In this document: one piece after another, positions 45,812 through 55,079 of the stretch
How positions within the stretch are numbered: position 1 is the first letter of the stretch
How the letters are laid out: every line of letters starts with the position of its first letter
Assembly: GCA_949152475.1 (NCBI GenBank)
Contig: OX424569.1
Location: forward strand, 27,511,950 to 27,575,949
Reading direction: 5' to 3'
Source: Terebella lapidaria
Lineage: Eukaryota > Annelida > Polychaeta > Terebellida > Terebellidae
DNA length: 64,000 bases
Notes under the pieces: generated by a model
The model's input: the letters and a program-made list of their open reading frames with translations, nothing else
Database searches by the model: none
Told to the model about the DNA's origin: nothing
Position numbers and translations under genes: made by a program

Positions 45812-47239
45812 TTATTCCCACCCATATCGTGCTGGCGCACGTGGTTTCCGGCGTGGCCGCCCGTCATCCGCAGGTACTGGAGGGAGTGGGGGTACCTGCG
45901 GATCGCCGTCATCTGGCTGATAGCCACCCAGTCCATCATCTAACGGGTCAGAGAGGTCCTTCGGAACCCGAGATTCCAAATGGTCCGGCAGGGTGAACGG
46001 GTCATCTCCGGCGGCCGCCGCCGCGCACGCAGCGCGGCAGACTGGATCGTCGGGGAGGACACGACTCGAAGACGCGGGAATAGCAGTAGCTGCTATGCAT
46101 CCGCGCTTCAGTACAATCGGAGCATCCGTAGGATTCACCACAAGGATGGGCATCACATGGGGGTTGGACATGACCAGGGCCCCACCCAGCACGAGTCCGG
46201 TTCCTTCGGCGAAACTGCTCACGGGTTGCACTATACACGGTCGACCATCGAGGGGCATGCGGGGACGATGCGGCCTCGCCTCAATGATCATCTCACTCAT
46301 TGGCGGCACTACTACAGTGCGTGACACCCGCATTTGGAATGAATGCATCGGGCCCGAGCGGAAGAGAAAGTGTGTGTCCTCTCCCATCCGGAATTCGCCA
46401 GCACTAAAGTTGGCGGTCACCCGGTGGACCCGTAGAAAAGTCATCTCAATAATCCCGGCCGCTCCGATATCCGCAACGATTGCCTCTGTCGGATACACCT
46501 TGTCCCCAAGGGTAATAGGCAGATCGATGATGCCATGGATACGGATGCAGTTGTCTCCCGCTCCGTAGAGCTTGTACGGTCCGGGATCCCGCAACTCAAG
46601 GTTGCGGAGCGCGGGCTCCTTCTTAAACGTTCCTGCAGCAACGAGGGTCACCTCTGAGCCAGAGTCCATGAGGAACCGGACCGGCTCCCGTCCGAAGGAC
46701 AGGGGCAGGTACCAGCAGGGGTCCCTCACCAGCGCGCAGGTAGGGCGATACCGTTCGCACGCGCTGGGCTCATCTACGGAGTCCTCGCCATCCGCCTCAG
46801 CCACGGAGGAGCTAGACTGATCTCCAAGGACTACTTCCGGAGAAGTCATATCAACTTGGGGTTCGTCCTGCTCATCAGCGGGTGGGGCGGCATCTTTTGC
46901 CACGGAACAACTATCCCCGGACGTAGTGTTGGCCGCCACCACGTCCGGATCTAGTTTCCCTGCCGCGGGTTCCGACCCTGCTGTCCCGGAGGACCAGACC
47001 GGAAGGAATTCCTCCGTTGCGGGCCAGGGAGGGCTCCCTGGTATCCGCGCGACCGCAGGCGTTCCAACAACTCCGGACACTTCAGCCAAAAGTGTCCCTG
47101 CTTTCCGCAGAAGTAACAGGGACGGTTCTGAGCTGGTCCGGAGGTGAACGCGCAACATTCTGCGGGTCCCGGAGCTTCGATCCCGGCGCAGTGCGCAATC
47201 ATCTGCGCGGCGCCGAAATCGTATTCCTCCATGTCGCAC
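45812..47239 (-). CDS. Gypsy protease-containing frame (fossil element)
   Basis: An open frame of 475 codons in a different phase from gag, overlapping its end by about 290 bp, as in families that reach pol by frameshifting. An aspartic protease core is visible (VRFLMDSGSEVTLVAAGTF, then a second conserved strand region with I-I-E-M-T-F-L). The C-terminal part is Pro/Asp-rich and ends with a basic R-P-R-R-K-P-R-A-P-A-R tail, a composition more usual at the end of an integrase. The protease would process Gag in virus-like particles in the cytoplasm. Confidence 0.75.
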   Translation of the reverse strand: MRHGGIRFRRRADDCALRRDRSSGTRRMLRVHLRTSSEPSLLLLRKAGTLLAEVSGVVGTPAVARIPGSPPWPATEEFLPVWSSGTAGSEPAAGKLDPDVVAANTTSGDSCSVAKDAAPPADEQDEPQVDMTSPEVVLGDQSSSSVAEADGEDSVDEPSACERYRPTCALVRDPCWYLPLSFGREPVRFLMDSGSEVTLVAAGTFKKEPALRNLELRDPGPYKLYGAGDNCIRIHGIIDLPITLGDKVYPTEAIVADIGAAGIIEMTFLRVHRVTANFSAGEFRMGEDTHFLFRSGPMHSFQMRVSRTVVVPPMSEMIIEARPHRPRMPLDGRPCIVQPVSSFAEGTGLVLGGALVMSNPHVMPILVVNPTDAPIVLKRGCIAATAIPASSSRVLPDDPVCRAACAAAAAGDDPFTLPDHLESRVPKDLSDPLDDGLGGYQPDDGDPQVPPLPPVPADDGRPRRKPRAPARYGWE

Positions 47240-49101
47240 TCATCCGAGGACGAGCTCGGCGCGGCGACTGGTGCCGCATGTGCGGGCGTCCCTGTGGAGG
47301 GTGCCGACGCACTAACCCACTGCGGGGTATGTTCCCTGGCGGGTTCCCGGACGACCGGGTCCTGCCACGGGGTTACCTGCGATGCTTTGACCGGAGGAGG
47401 AGTCGCCGCCTGCGCGGGTACAGCCGGGGCCGGAGGCAACGGTCTAGGGCGGACAGCTACCTCGAGCGCAAGCGCGGAGTCTATTGCCTCCTCCATCGAT
47501 CGTTTTTCATGGGTGGCCAGCCCGCATGCTAAGTGGTAAGGCTGGCCATCGATGAACTGATCGATCAGCATCGTTTCAAACCGTCTAGAGTCCATGTCCG
47601 GAAAAGCTCTCCGGCCGAGTATGCGCAGGTTAAACGCATAGTCTGTCACGGACTCAGTCGGTTGGCGGGTACACGCCTTGAACTCTCGTTCAGACTGCCG
47701 CCAATTGGTTGTCGGCGTGAACAGCAGGCGAAGTTGACGGGCAACCTCGCCGAAAGTCACTGTTCCCACCAGCAGACACGGCATCACGCAGAGAGCTTTT
47801 CCTTCTAAGCTACCCGCGAGGACATGTCCAGCTTCATGCTGGGACCATCCTTCGTACACGGCGGTACGCCACACCTGGAGTAAGTAGTCCTCCAAGTCGG
47901 CGTTATCCCCGTTGAACCGTTTCCGCCACGAAGAGTGGTCGGACCCGTCATCGCGTTTGTTACGCGCCCGACGTGCGGTCCTGGCTCCGGGGTCGTCCCT
48001 GTACAGCGGCAAGTTCCGCGAGCTACCCGCGCCTGCGGCGGAGTCTGCCGGAGCAAACATCGACGCCGCGGACATAGGAGCAGGAAAGCTCACGTTTGCC
48101 GCCGGGGTCATTCCCGCTAAAAACCCACTCTGGCTTGGGGCTTGGGGCCGAAGCCGCCTGTTGCCACTGCCCGTCCGACACACTGTACGCGCCAGGGTAA
48201 GTCGACCACGCGGCTTGCGCTCCAACCGTCGGAACGGTCGACGCGGTCGCCAACGCGGTGCCTCCGAGCCGCGGAGCAGGCGCGGGTCCCATTGCGGTGC
48301 CACTGGCGCCTGCGGACTCAGCAGGACTTGGGGAGGGGCTATAGGCCCAGTCATCCCCGGACTTAGTATGGCCGACGGATCGACGCTCGGAGGCGGCTGA
48401 TTCCGCTTGAACTGTACAAGCGCCTCGGATATCAGCCACCTCTCCCTCTCCGTCAAAGGCCCCGAGTTGCCTTGTGACAGCGGAGAGGGGGAACAGTTCC
48501 GCCGGTCTGATCGTCCCTGGTGGGGCGACCGGACGCGGTCATAGCGCCCTAGAGGAGCCAGCTCACTCAGAGTGTTGGTGAGCTGGTCCATTCCGCCTGA
48601 CGCGGACCGCCTGGAATCCCCGCCGGGAGCCCTCGCAGGAGCTCCTCCGACTGGAGGTGGCATCCAGTACCGCTGGTCCGCTTGCCCGGAGGTATTCGCG
48701 CCGGCGTCCACTAGATTCCGGACATCCGGAGATGTCCCCTGGAAGAGCGTCGCCTGCCACGACTGCCGCCCGGACTTAGGCGGGCGCGGGGTAGCGCCGT
48801 TGCCAGCTCCACCTACCGTGCCTAACGGATCAGGGCTAGGCCCTGATCGCAACCTCTGTTGCGGCCCCTCGAGGCGCGACTCTTCGTCCGGAGACGGAGT
48901 CAGTGACGCCGGAGTCGACTCTGTAGACGGGATTTTGTCCACGGAGGTCTCCGCACGTTCCTTCCTACCGCCGGAGTCATCCGAAGAATTCTCACGGCGG
49001 CCGTCGCTCGACCGGGTGTGGTCCGCGACGTTTCCACCCGTTTCCCCCCCCCCCTTGGGTTCATTAGCCTTATCTTTTGCTTTATCTCTTTCTTTCGTCA
49101 T
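46951..49101 (-). CDS. Gypsy Gag-like protein (fossil element)
   Basis: An open frame of 716 codons, the first long frame after the 5' LTR and leader. The N-terminal half is low-complexity, rich in Gly, Pro, Ser and Arg. The capsid-like retrotransposon Gag region follows the HSSWRKRFNG segment (WRTAVYEGWSQHEAGHVLAG, then FKACTRQPTESVTDYAFNLR). A CCHC zinc knuckle, CYFCGKQGHFWLKC, stands near the C-terminus. Gag would form the particle and package element RNA. The knuckle and capsid region make the assignment firm; the frame looks whole. Confidence 0.85.
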   Translation of the reverse strand: MTKERDKAKDKANEPKGGGETGGNVADHTRSSDGRRENSSDDSGGRKERAETSVDKIPSTESTPASLTPSPDEESRLEGPQQRLRSGPSPDPLGTVGGAGNGATPRPPKSGRQSWQATLFQGTSPDVRNLVDAGANTSGQADQRYWMPPPVGGAPARAPGGDSRRSASGGMDQLTNTLSELAPLGRYDRVRSPHQGRSDRRNCSPSPLSQGNSGPLTERERWLISEALVQFKRNQPPPSVDPSAILSPGMTGPIAPPQVLLSPQAPVAPQWDPRLLRGSEAPRWRPRRPFRRLERKPRGRLTLARTVCRTGSGNRRLRPQAPSQSGFLAGMTPAANVSFPAPMSAASMFAPADSAAGAGSSRNLPLYRDDPGARTARRARNKRDDGSDHSSWRKRFNGDNADLEDYLLQVWRTAVYEGWSQHEAGHVLAGSLEGKALCVMPCLLVGTVTFGEVARQLRLLFTPTTNWRQSEREFKACTRQPTESVTDYAFNLRILGRRAFPDMDSRRFETMLIDQFIDGQPYHLACGLATHEKRSMEEAIDSALALEVAVRPRPLPPAPAVPAQAATPPPVKASQVTPWQDPVVREPAREHTPQWVSASAPSTGTPAHAAPVAAPSSSSDECDMEEYDFGAAQMIAHCAGIEAPGPAECCAFTSGPAQNRPCYFCGKQGHFWLKCPELLERLRSRGYQGALPGPQRRNSFRSGPPGQQGRNPRQGN

Positions 49102-49192
49102 TTTTGAGTCGTCCGTGAGGAGCGGGCGTTCCCCAGGGACGAAGGAGGCTACAACACTGTGACGGTAGGCTGCGATGGAACACTGTCGGACT

Positions 49193-49212
49193 GATCCTGG
49201 TCACGGCACCAA
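49193..49212 (-). other. Primer-binding-site-like sequence
   Basis: Read on the - strand, TTGGTGCCGTGACCAGGATC follows the 5' LTR immediately. TGG at the start is the complement of the CCA end of a tRNA, as in most LTR elements. The primer tRNA is not identified. Confidence 0.7.
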
Positions 49213-49948
49213 TGTAAAGTTTTTGACTATCGTCCGCTCTTCGGGATCCTCGAGGATAGTCCTCTCACCAGCGAGTCCTTGCGGACGCGCATCCGCTATT
49301 CCGGATCCTTGCGGCGGCGCCGCTCACCGGAGGTCACTGCGGACACGGTAATCACTCTAGCATTAACGGTAACCAGGTAACAGCCCACCCGACACTCCCA
49401 GGCCTACGGACACCGTTCAGAAACTGGTTCATCACCACGGTGTTAACTGGAGGGGCCTGGCGAGCCGCGGTCTGCCTCGGGGACGGAACCCCGTACAGTC
49501 CGACATGCTGGCCAGAGCCTATGTCACACGTCCCGGGAAGGGAGAGAACTGGCGATCCACAGGGCTTGCGCTCCCGAGTCAGCAACTTGTCTCTCCCAGC
49601 CCGGGCCTCCCCATGGAAATCGTCCCCAGGGCTCTAGGAGCCCACTACTCGCAACTAGGGAACACAAAGCTCATGGCGAGCCTCGTGTGCGTCCCAGTTA
49701 CTCTCTCTCGGACAATCTCCTCGATCGAGTCGCTTCCAGAGTATATATAATACACCACAAGCTGTAGGACGCACGCGAGGTATAATCAAACCATTGTTAT
49801 AGTTTACTGGAGCGTAAATTACAATGCGTTGCCGTGGCAACGCACGCTCGAATGGAGCGTGTCAAAACAAGGCCAAGAACGAAAAGGCCACATAAATGGC
49901 ATGTATGTTTACAATCACCTGCCGCGTGCTTAGGGCAAAATCGCCACA
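49213..49948 (-). repeat. 5' LTR of the Gypsy element
   Basis: 736 bp, matching 42449-43185. It contains TATATATAA (about 49741-49749 on +) in the same place as the other LTR, which could act as a TATA box, and CG-rich direct repeats (GATCCTCGAGGATAGTCC, GCGGACGCGCATCCGC). Confidence 0.9.
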
Positions 49949-50916
49949 TAAGTAGTGCTGTTCCGATGAGTAGGACAATGGGAGAAGTTAACACTATTCT
50001 GCCATTTCATGACTTTGTCGGGGGATTAGAATGGATACCGACAAACAGACAAATTCATAATTTCAAGACCTAATCCATGGATGAATTTTATAAAAGCAGT
50101 GTACGTGGTCAAATCGAAGTGATACTAAAGTATCGAAGTCAAAGCCATGGGAACATCACAGACACCCATCCAGCTAAGCGTGAGATCAGGTGCTCCGTAA
50201 GAGTGAGGTCATTCCTTAAATCTTTCGCATAGGAGGTTTCGATATGTGGGACACATATTTTAAGTAGGCTGTATAGGTAACCGTCTTATATGTTATTGTA
50301 CATGTATGGGAGTTAATGTACATGTATAGGAGTAGTTTTGGTGGATATATATGCAGCGAAATCGATATAAACACAATGTTCTTTTGCAACAAACATACAT
50401 AATTGTGGCGTTTCTAGAGTGAAAAGCTAGAAATGTTTCACCCTATGTTTAGGAATGTTCCTGATTTTTCATCTCTTTAGACTTTTAGTATGTTATTTAG
50501 ATGCCTTCAATGCAAACAATTCCGCATGATTTGTTAGTGTTGCAATTTTTTCCCCGTGATACACTATATACCCTAGACTATATCTGATTCATTGAACATC
50601 GCGTAGGGCATTCATGGCGAAACAGTTCTACGCCCGTGAATAAATTCCGGTACAATGTAGTATTTGGTTTATTATACGTCTACAATAACGTTTTCTAACA
50701 CAAAAGAGACAATGAGTGATGTCACAATGAGCGACGTCATAGCAACGAGTACCAGTAGTAGATTATTTGCGTTCAGTAGATTATTGGAGTATATTATTCA
50801 AATAATGTACTCCAATAATCTACTCCTGTGTAGAAATGACGAGCCACAACAAACCGATGTATGAACGCTACATATTTATTCAGGTAAATTACAGCACGAG
50901 ATGCATCACAAATTGC
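49949..50916. other. Noncoding; contains a short palindrome and a MITE fragment
   Basis: After the TAAG target duplication the sequence returns to AT-rich DNA. 50590-50667 is a CCAAATACT-family fragment. AGTAGATTATTGGAGTA (50780) and TACTCCAATAATCTACT (50809) form a perfect 17-bp hairpin arm pair. No gene recognised. Confidence 0.5.
50590..50667. mobile_element. MITE-like element fragment (CCAAATACT family), copy 3
   Basis: CATTGAACATCGCGTAGGGC ... TTCTACGCCCGTG ... TACAATGTAGTATTTGG is the reverse complement of 37127-37252 without its 50-bp central palindrome. Only one terminus (CCAAATACT in reverse) is clear. Confidence 0.65.
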
Positions 50917-51813
50917 AACAAGAAAATGCAGCTAACTGCGGGAGACGACATTAGAGCTCGAGCACACCACCAGCACCACGAGACCTGAATATATCTTACA
51001 CCCCCCCCCCCCCTTACGAAAAAAGAAAATTGAAACATATCATGTCCCACATGATTCCAATTCATTCCCGTATATTATGATGAAACACATAGGCCTACTT
51101 CAATCATATTCCTAATGAGTAAACATTTATTTTGAACTCAATGAAACAGATACGCCTGATAAAATGATATTGAACCTCAATAAAATATCCTTAAAATATT
51201 GGAAACTATGAGGAATATCTGCATCTGATATCATGATATAGATAACACATGCATACTGAGCAAATTAAAAGACCAGTTTAAAATAAAAAGGTTTCGTAAC
51301 CCAGCATGGAACACCTTGTCATGTGATAAAATATGTCCAATTACGGTAAATGTAGTCGTGGTACCGTAGACGAATCGTTGTGTTTACTTCATTACGCCAA
51401 AAAAGGCCGTACGCAAGGTTACATGTACATGCATGCACAAAATGCTGCACAGAAAACTGTACGTTCCAAAGTACGCGTCATTGCGGTAAAATTTGCTTTG
51501 CATTCTGGGAACGTGAATTTCCATCGGCTCCGCCATTTTGACGTTTTCCAGACGAGCTGACCATTTTGCGTAATTTTCTCAAACCTAACACATCGATTTA
51601 TGCATTATATATCTGTGGAATATTCAAAGCTTGCCATCAAATCGAGAGATTTTATGTCAAGGACGAAGAAAATACTCATTTGAAGTAGGTGTACAAAGGT
51701 TTACATGCGAAAACGGGCGTCGATAGGTGGGCATGAAACCTCCATAAAAAAGTCAGCACATAGACATGTAGAGAGTTGGGGGCTTCGCCCCCAACGCTCT
51801 AATGTCAAAAACA
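50917..51813 (+). mobile_element. Interspersed repeat with 3' hairpin, copy B
   Basis: The same element as 17559-18480, in the same orientation, with roughly 10-15 percent differences by eye. It includes the C homopolymer at the equivalent position (51001-51013) and the hairpin GTTGGGGGC TTC GCCCCCAAC at 51775-51795. The two copies begin and end at the same bases, which defines the element boundaries. Confidence 0.8.
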
Positions 51814-52207
51814 AAGAGTAATGTTGGAACATTTCTCAATTCTCGACGTACAGATGATCAGTGCAGCCATGAGATGCTGATTAATAATATCCATGGGTTG
51901 TATATGGCTTTTCACTTCGTGATTAATCCATTTGCAGATATTCAGTGAAAACGTTATCCTCGATATTTTGATATTCCTTGGATCCGTAGATCCAAAATTG
52001 TGAATATTTCTGCCAGAAATTTCCAGATCATATTCGCAAACATTTCACACATTTCCTGCAAATATACAGAATGTACAAGCCTATGAAACAATTTGTGCTT
52101 AGTTCGTCATTTTGAATATAACGTAATATTAATGGTGCCTATTTGGCGGCATATTTACATTGTCGAATAAATAGCGCAAAGTAAAAAAATACAGCTACTC
52201 ACCAGTA
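51814..52207. other. Noncoding; no gene seen
   Basis: A short AT-rich interval between the hairpin-ended repeat and the left arm of the DIRS-like structure. Confidence 0.45.
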
Positions 52208-52818
52208 TTAGTCCATGGGCCAAAGGGGGTTACCCTGCCCCCCATGAGGGAATTTAGCAGACATATGTATTAATGTAGCCCGTTATATTAGCGTTCAGAA
52301 TCTGCTTGTTTGCAAAAAATATATTGAGGACAACAATGTTTTTTAAGCCTTCGAAGTGTGATACCCCCTTTGACCAAAAATGCAATTTCGGCATTTTTCT
52401 GTCAGTATCAATATCACACGCGATATCTTTTCGCTTGTAAAATTAATAATTTTTGACACAGAACTATGGTATTTGGCAAATCATTGTACTTCAATATCAT
52501 ACACACTATGCAATATTATTTGAATCTCATTTTAAAGTTGCCTAGCAACCGTTGCTAGGGAACATTTTTTTTCTTTGAAAGTTTGGTTAATTACCATAAT
52601 GAGGTTAAAAATTGTGTAAAACCCATAACAATAAATGATAGTTACAATTAATTATAATGCAGAACATATATAGACATGTTATTACCAGCCATGTATCCAT
52701 AGCAATGATCAGGTTACCTTAGCAACCAATGACAATATGAAAATATCATCGCAAATTCGTTACATATTACGAAATACAGCGTTTATACTTAAATTTATGA
52801 ACGGATAACATTCATAAT
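52208..52818 (+). repeat. Left inverted arm of the DIRS-like structure
   Basis: Matches the reverse complement of 58378-58987 through CATGGGCCAAAGGGGGTTAC, CTTCGAAGTGTGATACCCCC, TTGCCTAGCAACCGTTGCTA and CCATAGCAATGATCAGGTTA. Divergence is modest, so the two arms are from one event or have been corrected against each other. Confidence 0.85.
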
Positions 52819-53953
52819 GCTCGAGTTATTGATTTTCTGCAAGACATGTCAACCCATTTAATCAGCTTCCACATACCGGATATATCAATATCAATTCTCA
52901 TCAATAGGATGTCAGACTATCCTGTCCACAACTATCACAATGCATGCTACAGAAATGGAAATATTTATAAAACGTTTGCGTGCTTGTTTTCGTGTATCAT
53001 TGTAAAATTTACTCCGCAAAGTGAAAATTCATAAGTAAAAGATCTTAAGATGGAATACATGGTATCACAAGCCATGTTATAGTTAACGGGAATAAACCAC
53101 TTTCATACATGAGAAATGAGAAACGAATGAGTACGAATGAGAAATTTCCAATATTTTAATTGTAAATTTGCCGTTTATTGTTATTACTCACCTCTAAACT
53201 ACTACGTGCTCCTTTTCGATCCTTCGGATCGTTCTGGATAGAAATTTGTGTACTGAAAGTAAGGCACGATCATCTGTCTGCATGACTCGATCGCTCCTTT
53301 TGCCGCCTAAACCGCCGCGCATGCGCGCGCAGCTGCACAGAAGCCTATCTTTTCTGTCCTAAAACCGACAAAAGGAAGCCCCTAGCACAACAGCTGGCGG
53401 GAAGGATGGGATGGAGTTCACTGTAGTAGTTTAGAGGTGAGTAATAATAAACGGCAAATTTACATTTGAAGTTGGTGAAGTTTATTTTAACATCATCAAT
53501 CTCAACTACTACATGCTCCTTAGAATCAAGATACTGATTCTGCTCCTTAGAATCAAGGGATAGGCAGTGGAGCAGTTGAGCTGGAGGATCATGAAAACAG
53601 ACGATAGTATTGATTTCGAGCGAACCACTATGAGATACTTAATAATTTCAGCAACGCGATCGTTTGCCTCAGGTGTGCACGAATTTCTTCTTCCCCCAAT
53701 CGGTGGAAAATGAGTCTCAGACCAAAATTCAAAGAATTCATAATAAAACACAAAATGTTGAGTATATACACATGCAAATTAAAACCAAGACTTCTCTGTC
53801 CAGGTGGTCAAACAACGCTCTATGCAACAACTAGCGGACACAGTCTGAATCTGGAGGACTGGTCCTGAAGTTCGGCAGCATTGGACAGATAGAACCCAAT
53901 AAATGTCACAGAATTAGTCGGCATTCCGGCCCTTACAATATATTTTAAACGGA

Positions 53954-54966
53954 TTATTCGACCTGGCCGCCAAAGACATAGAGATGTGTCGGATTTGGTG
54001 GGACGATATTTTGTAAGTCACACGATCGTCGGAACCTAACACCACATAAATAGTTCTCACTACAATCTTCACCATTCTGGATAGTGTAGTGTGTGTGTTG
54101 TGGAGATTTCCGTAGCCCTGTTAGGCCGATAGGAAATGAATAATCGCTTAAGATTTTCCTGACTGATCTGGTGCGATCGATGTAGATTTTCAGCGCTCTG
54201 ACTGGACACAAGACTGCATCCAGCTCATTCGTCCTACATAACCGCCTAATGACGGTATTACGATAGGAGAGAACGCTTTCTATGATATGATTATTGGTCA
54301 GATCGATCACCATAGCACGAAGTACGGGGCCCAAAATCGACCTGTATTCCTCGATCATTATAGGTTTTAAGTTAGGCCTATCAAAGCAATAGCAGAGAAA
54401 GCCTATAGCATTGCATTCAGAGAGGCAGAGAGCGGATCAATGCGCTTTCCGTTACATCAGCATACAAAAACTCTCCACTTAGCCTCATACGTTTTAGAGG
54501 AAGATCTCCTTTTCTTTCTCGCGAGATGTGGAGACACCTGGTGAGAAAATCCTGCCTCCTGGAAGGATCGCTCGATAGCCTCCACCCGGTAACTTGAGCA
54601 CGTGGACGGAATCGTTAAATATGTTCCACCCCGGCTGCTTCAGCTACCGATCCCTGATCGGGAGTACCCGTGGTACATCAATCAGGAGTGACAGTAGCAG
54701 CTGAAACCACGCCTGCGTCGGCCAGCATGCGCCACCAACAGTATCTCGCACTGAGACCTAGCCACTTTGTGTAGCACTTCCGATGGAAACCAGATTGGCG
54801 GGTACGCATACCCGTACATCCCGTCCCACGACTTGGACATTGCATCCACGGCAAATGCCTCGCTCTCTGGCAGTGGTGAGAAATACACCGGGAGCTTGTG
54901 ATTCTGTGAGTTTGCAAACAGGTCTATATTCGGTGTCCCAAACGCATGACAAATGCAATGGAACAC
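53954..54966 (-). pseudogene. DIRS-like recombinase and RNase H remnants
   Basis: 54358-53954 resembles the C-terminal part of a DIRS tyrosine recombinase (CPVRALKIYIDRTRSVR). 54966-54682 has the DIRS RNase H end pattern (GTPNIDLFANSQNHKLPVYF, SPLPESEAFAVDAMSKSWDG, YAYPPIWFP). In the parent family the recombinase replaces the integrase and joins a circular DNA form to the chromosome. Fossil; not functional. Confidence 0.7.
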
Positions 54967-55079
54967 CTCCGGATGTGGGCTCCATCCATGCCCATGATCT
55001 TGTCAGGTCTCGACAGTGCGTCGGCTAAGATATTCCTGCTGCCCGGCAAATGACGTGCACTGATCTACAGACGGTACTT

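Larger units (their letters stand above)
42449..49948 (-). mobile_element. Gypsy-family (Ty3) LTR retrotransposon fossil
   Basis: Direct LTRs at 42449-43185 and 49213-49948, beginning TGTAAAG and ending CGCCACA on the + strand. A 4-bp TAAG is repeated outside both ends (42445-42448 and 49949-49952), indicating one insertion. The element reads on the - strand: 5' LTR at right, primer-binding-site-like sequence at 49193-49212, gag, protease, then 2.6 kb without a recognised domain, a polypurine tract, and the 3' LTR. I recognise gag and protease but no reverse transcriptase, RNase H or integrase, so I call it broken or non-autonomous. The LTRs differ by roughly ten changes by eye (about 1.5 percent), so the insertion is young. 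It is far more GC-rich than its surroundings. Confidence 0.9.

Noticed and set aside
45980-48400. Several + strand frames of 60-190 residues opposite gag and protease
   Set aside because: They are shadows created by high GC content on the strand opposite real frames; no domains.
49352-49840. Short frames inside both LTRs (also 42571-43332)
   Set aside because: They recur only because the LTRs are identical; no domain and no expected LTR gene in this family.
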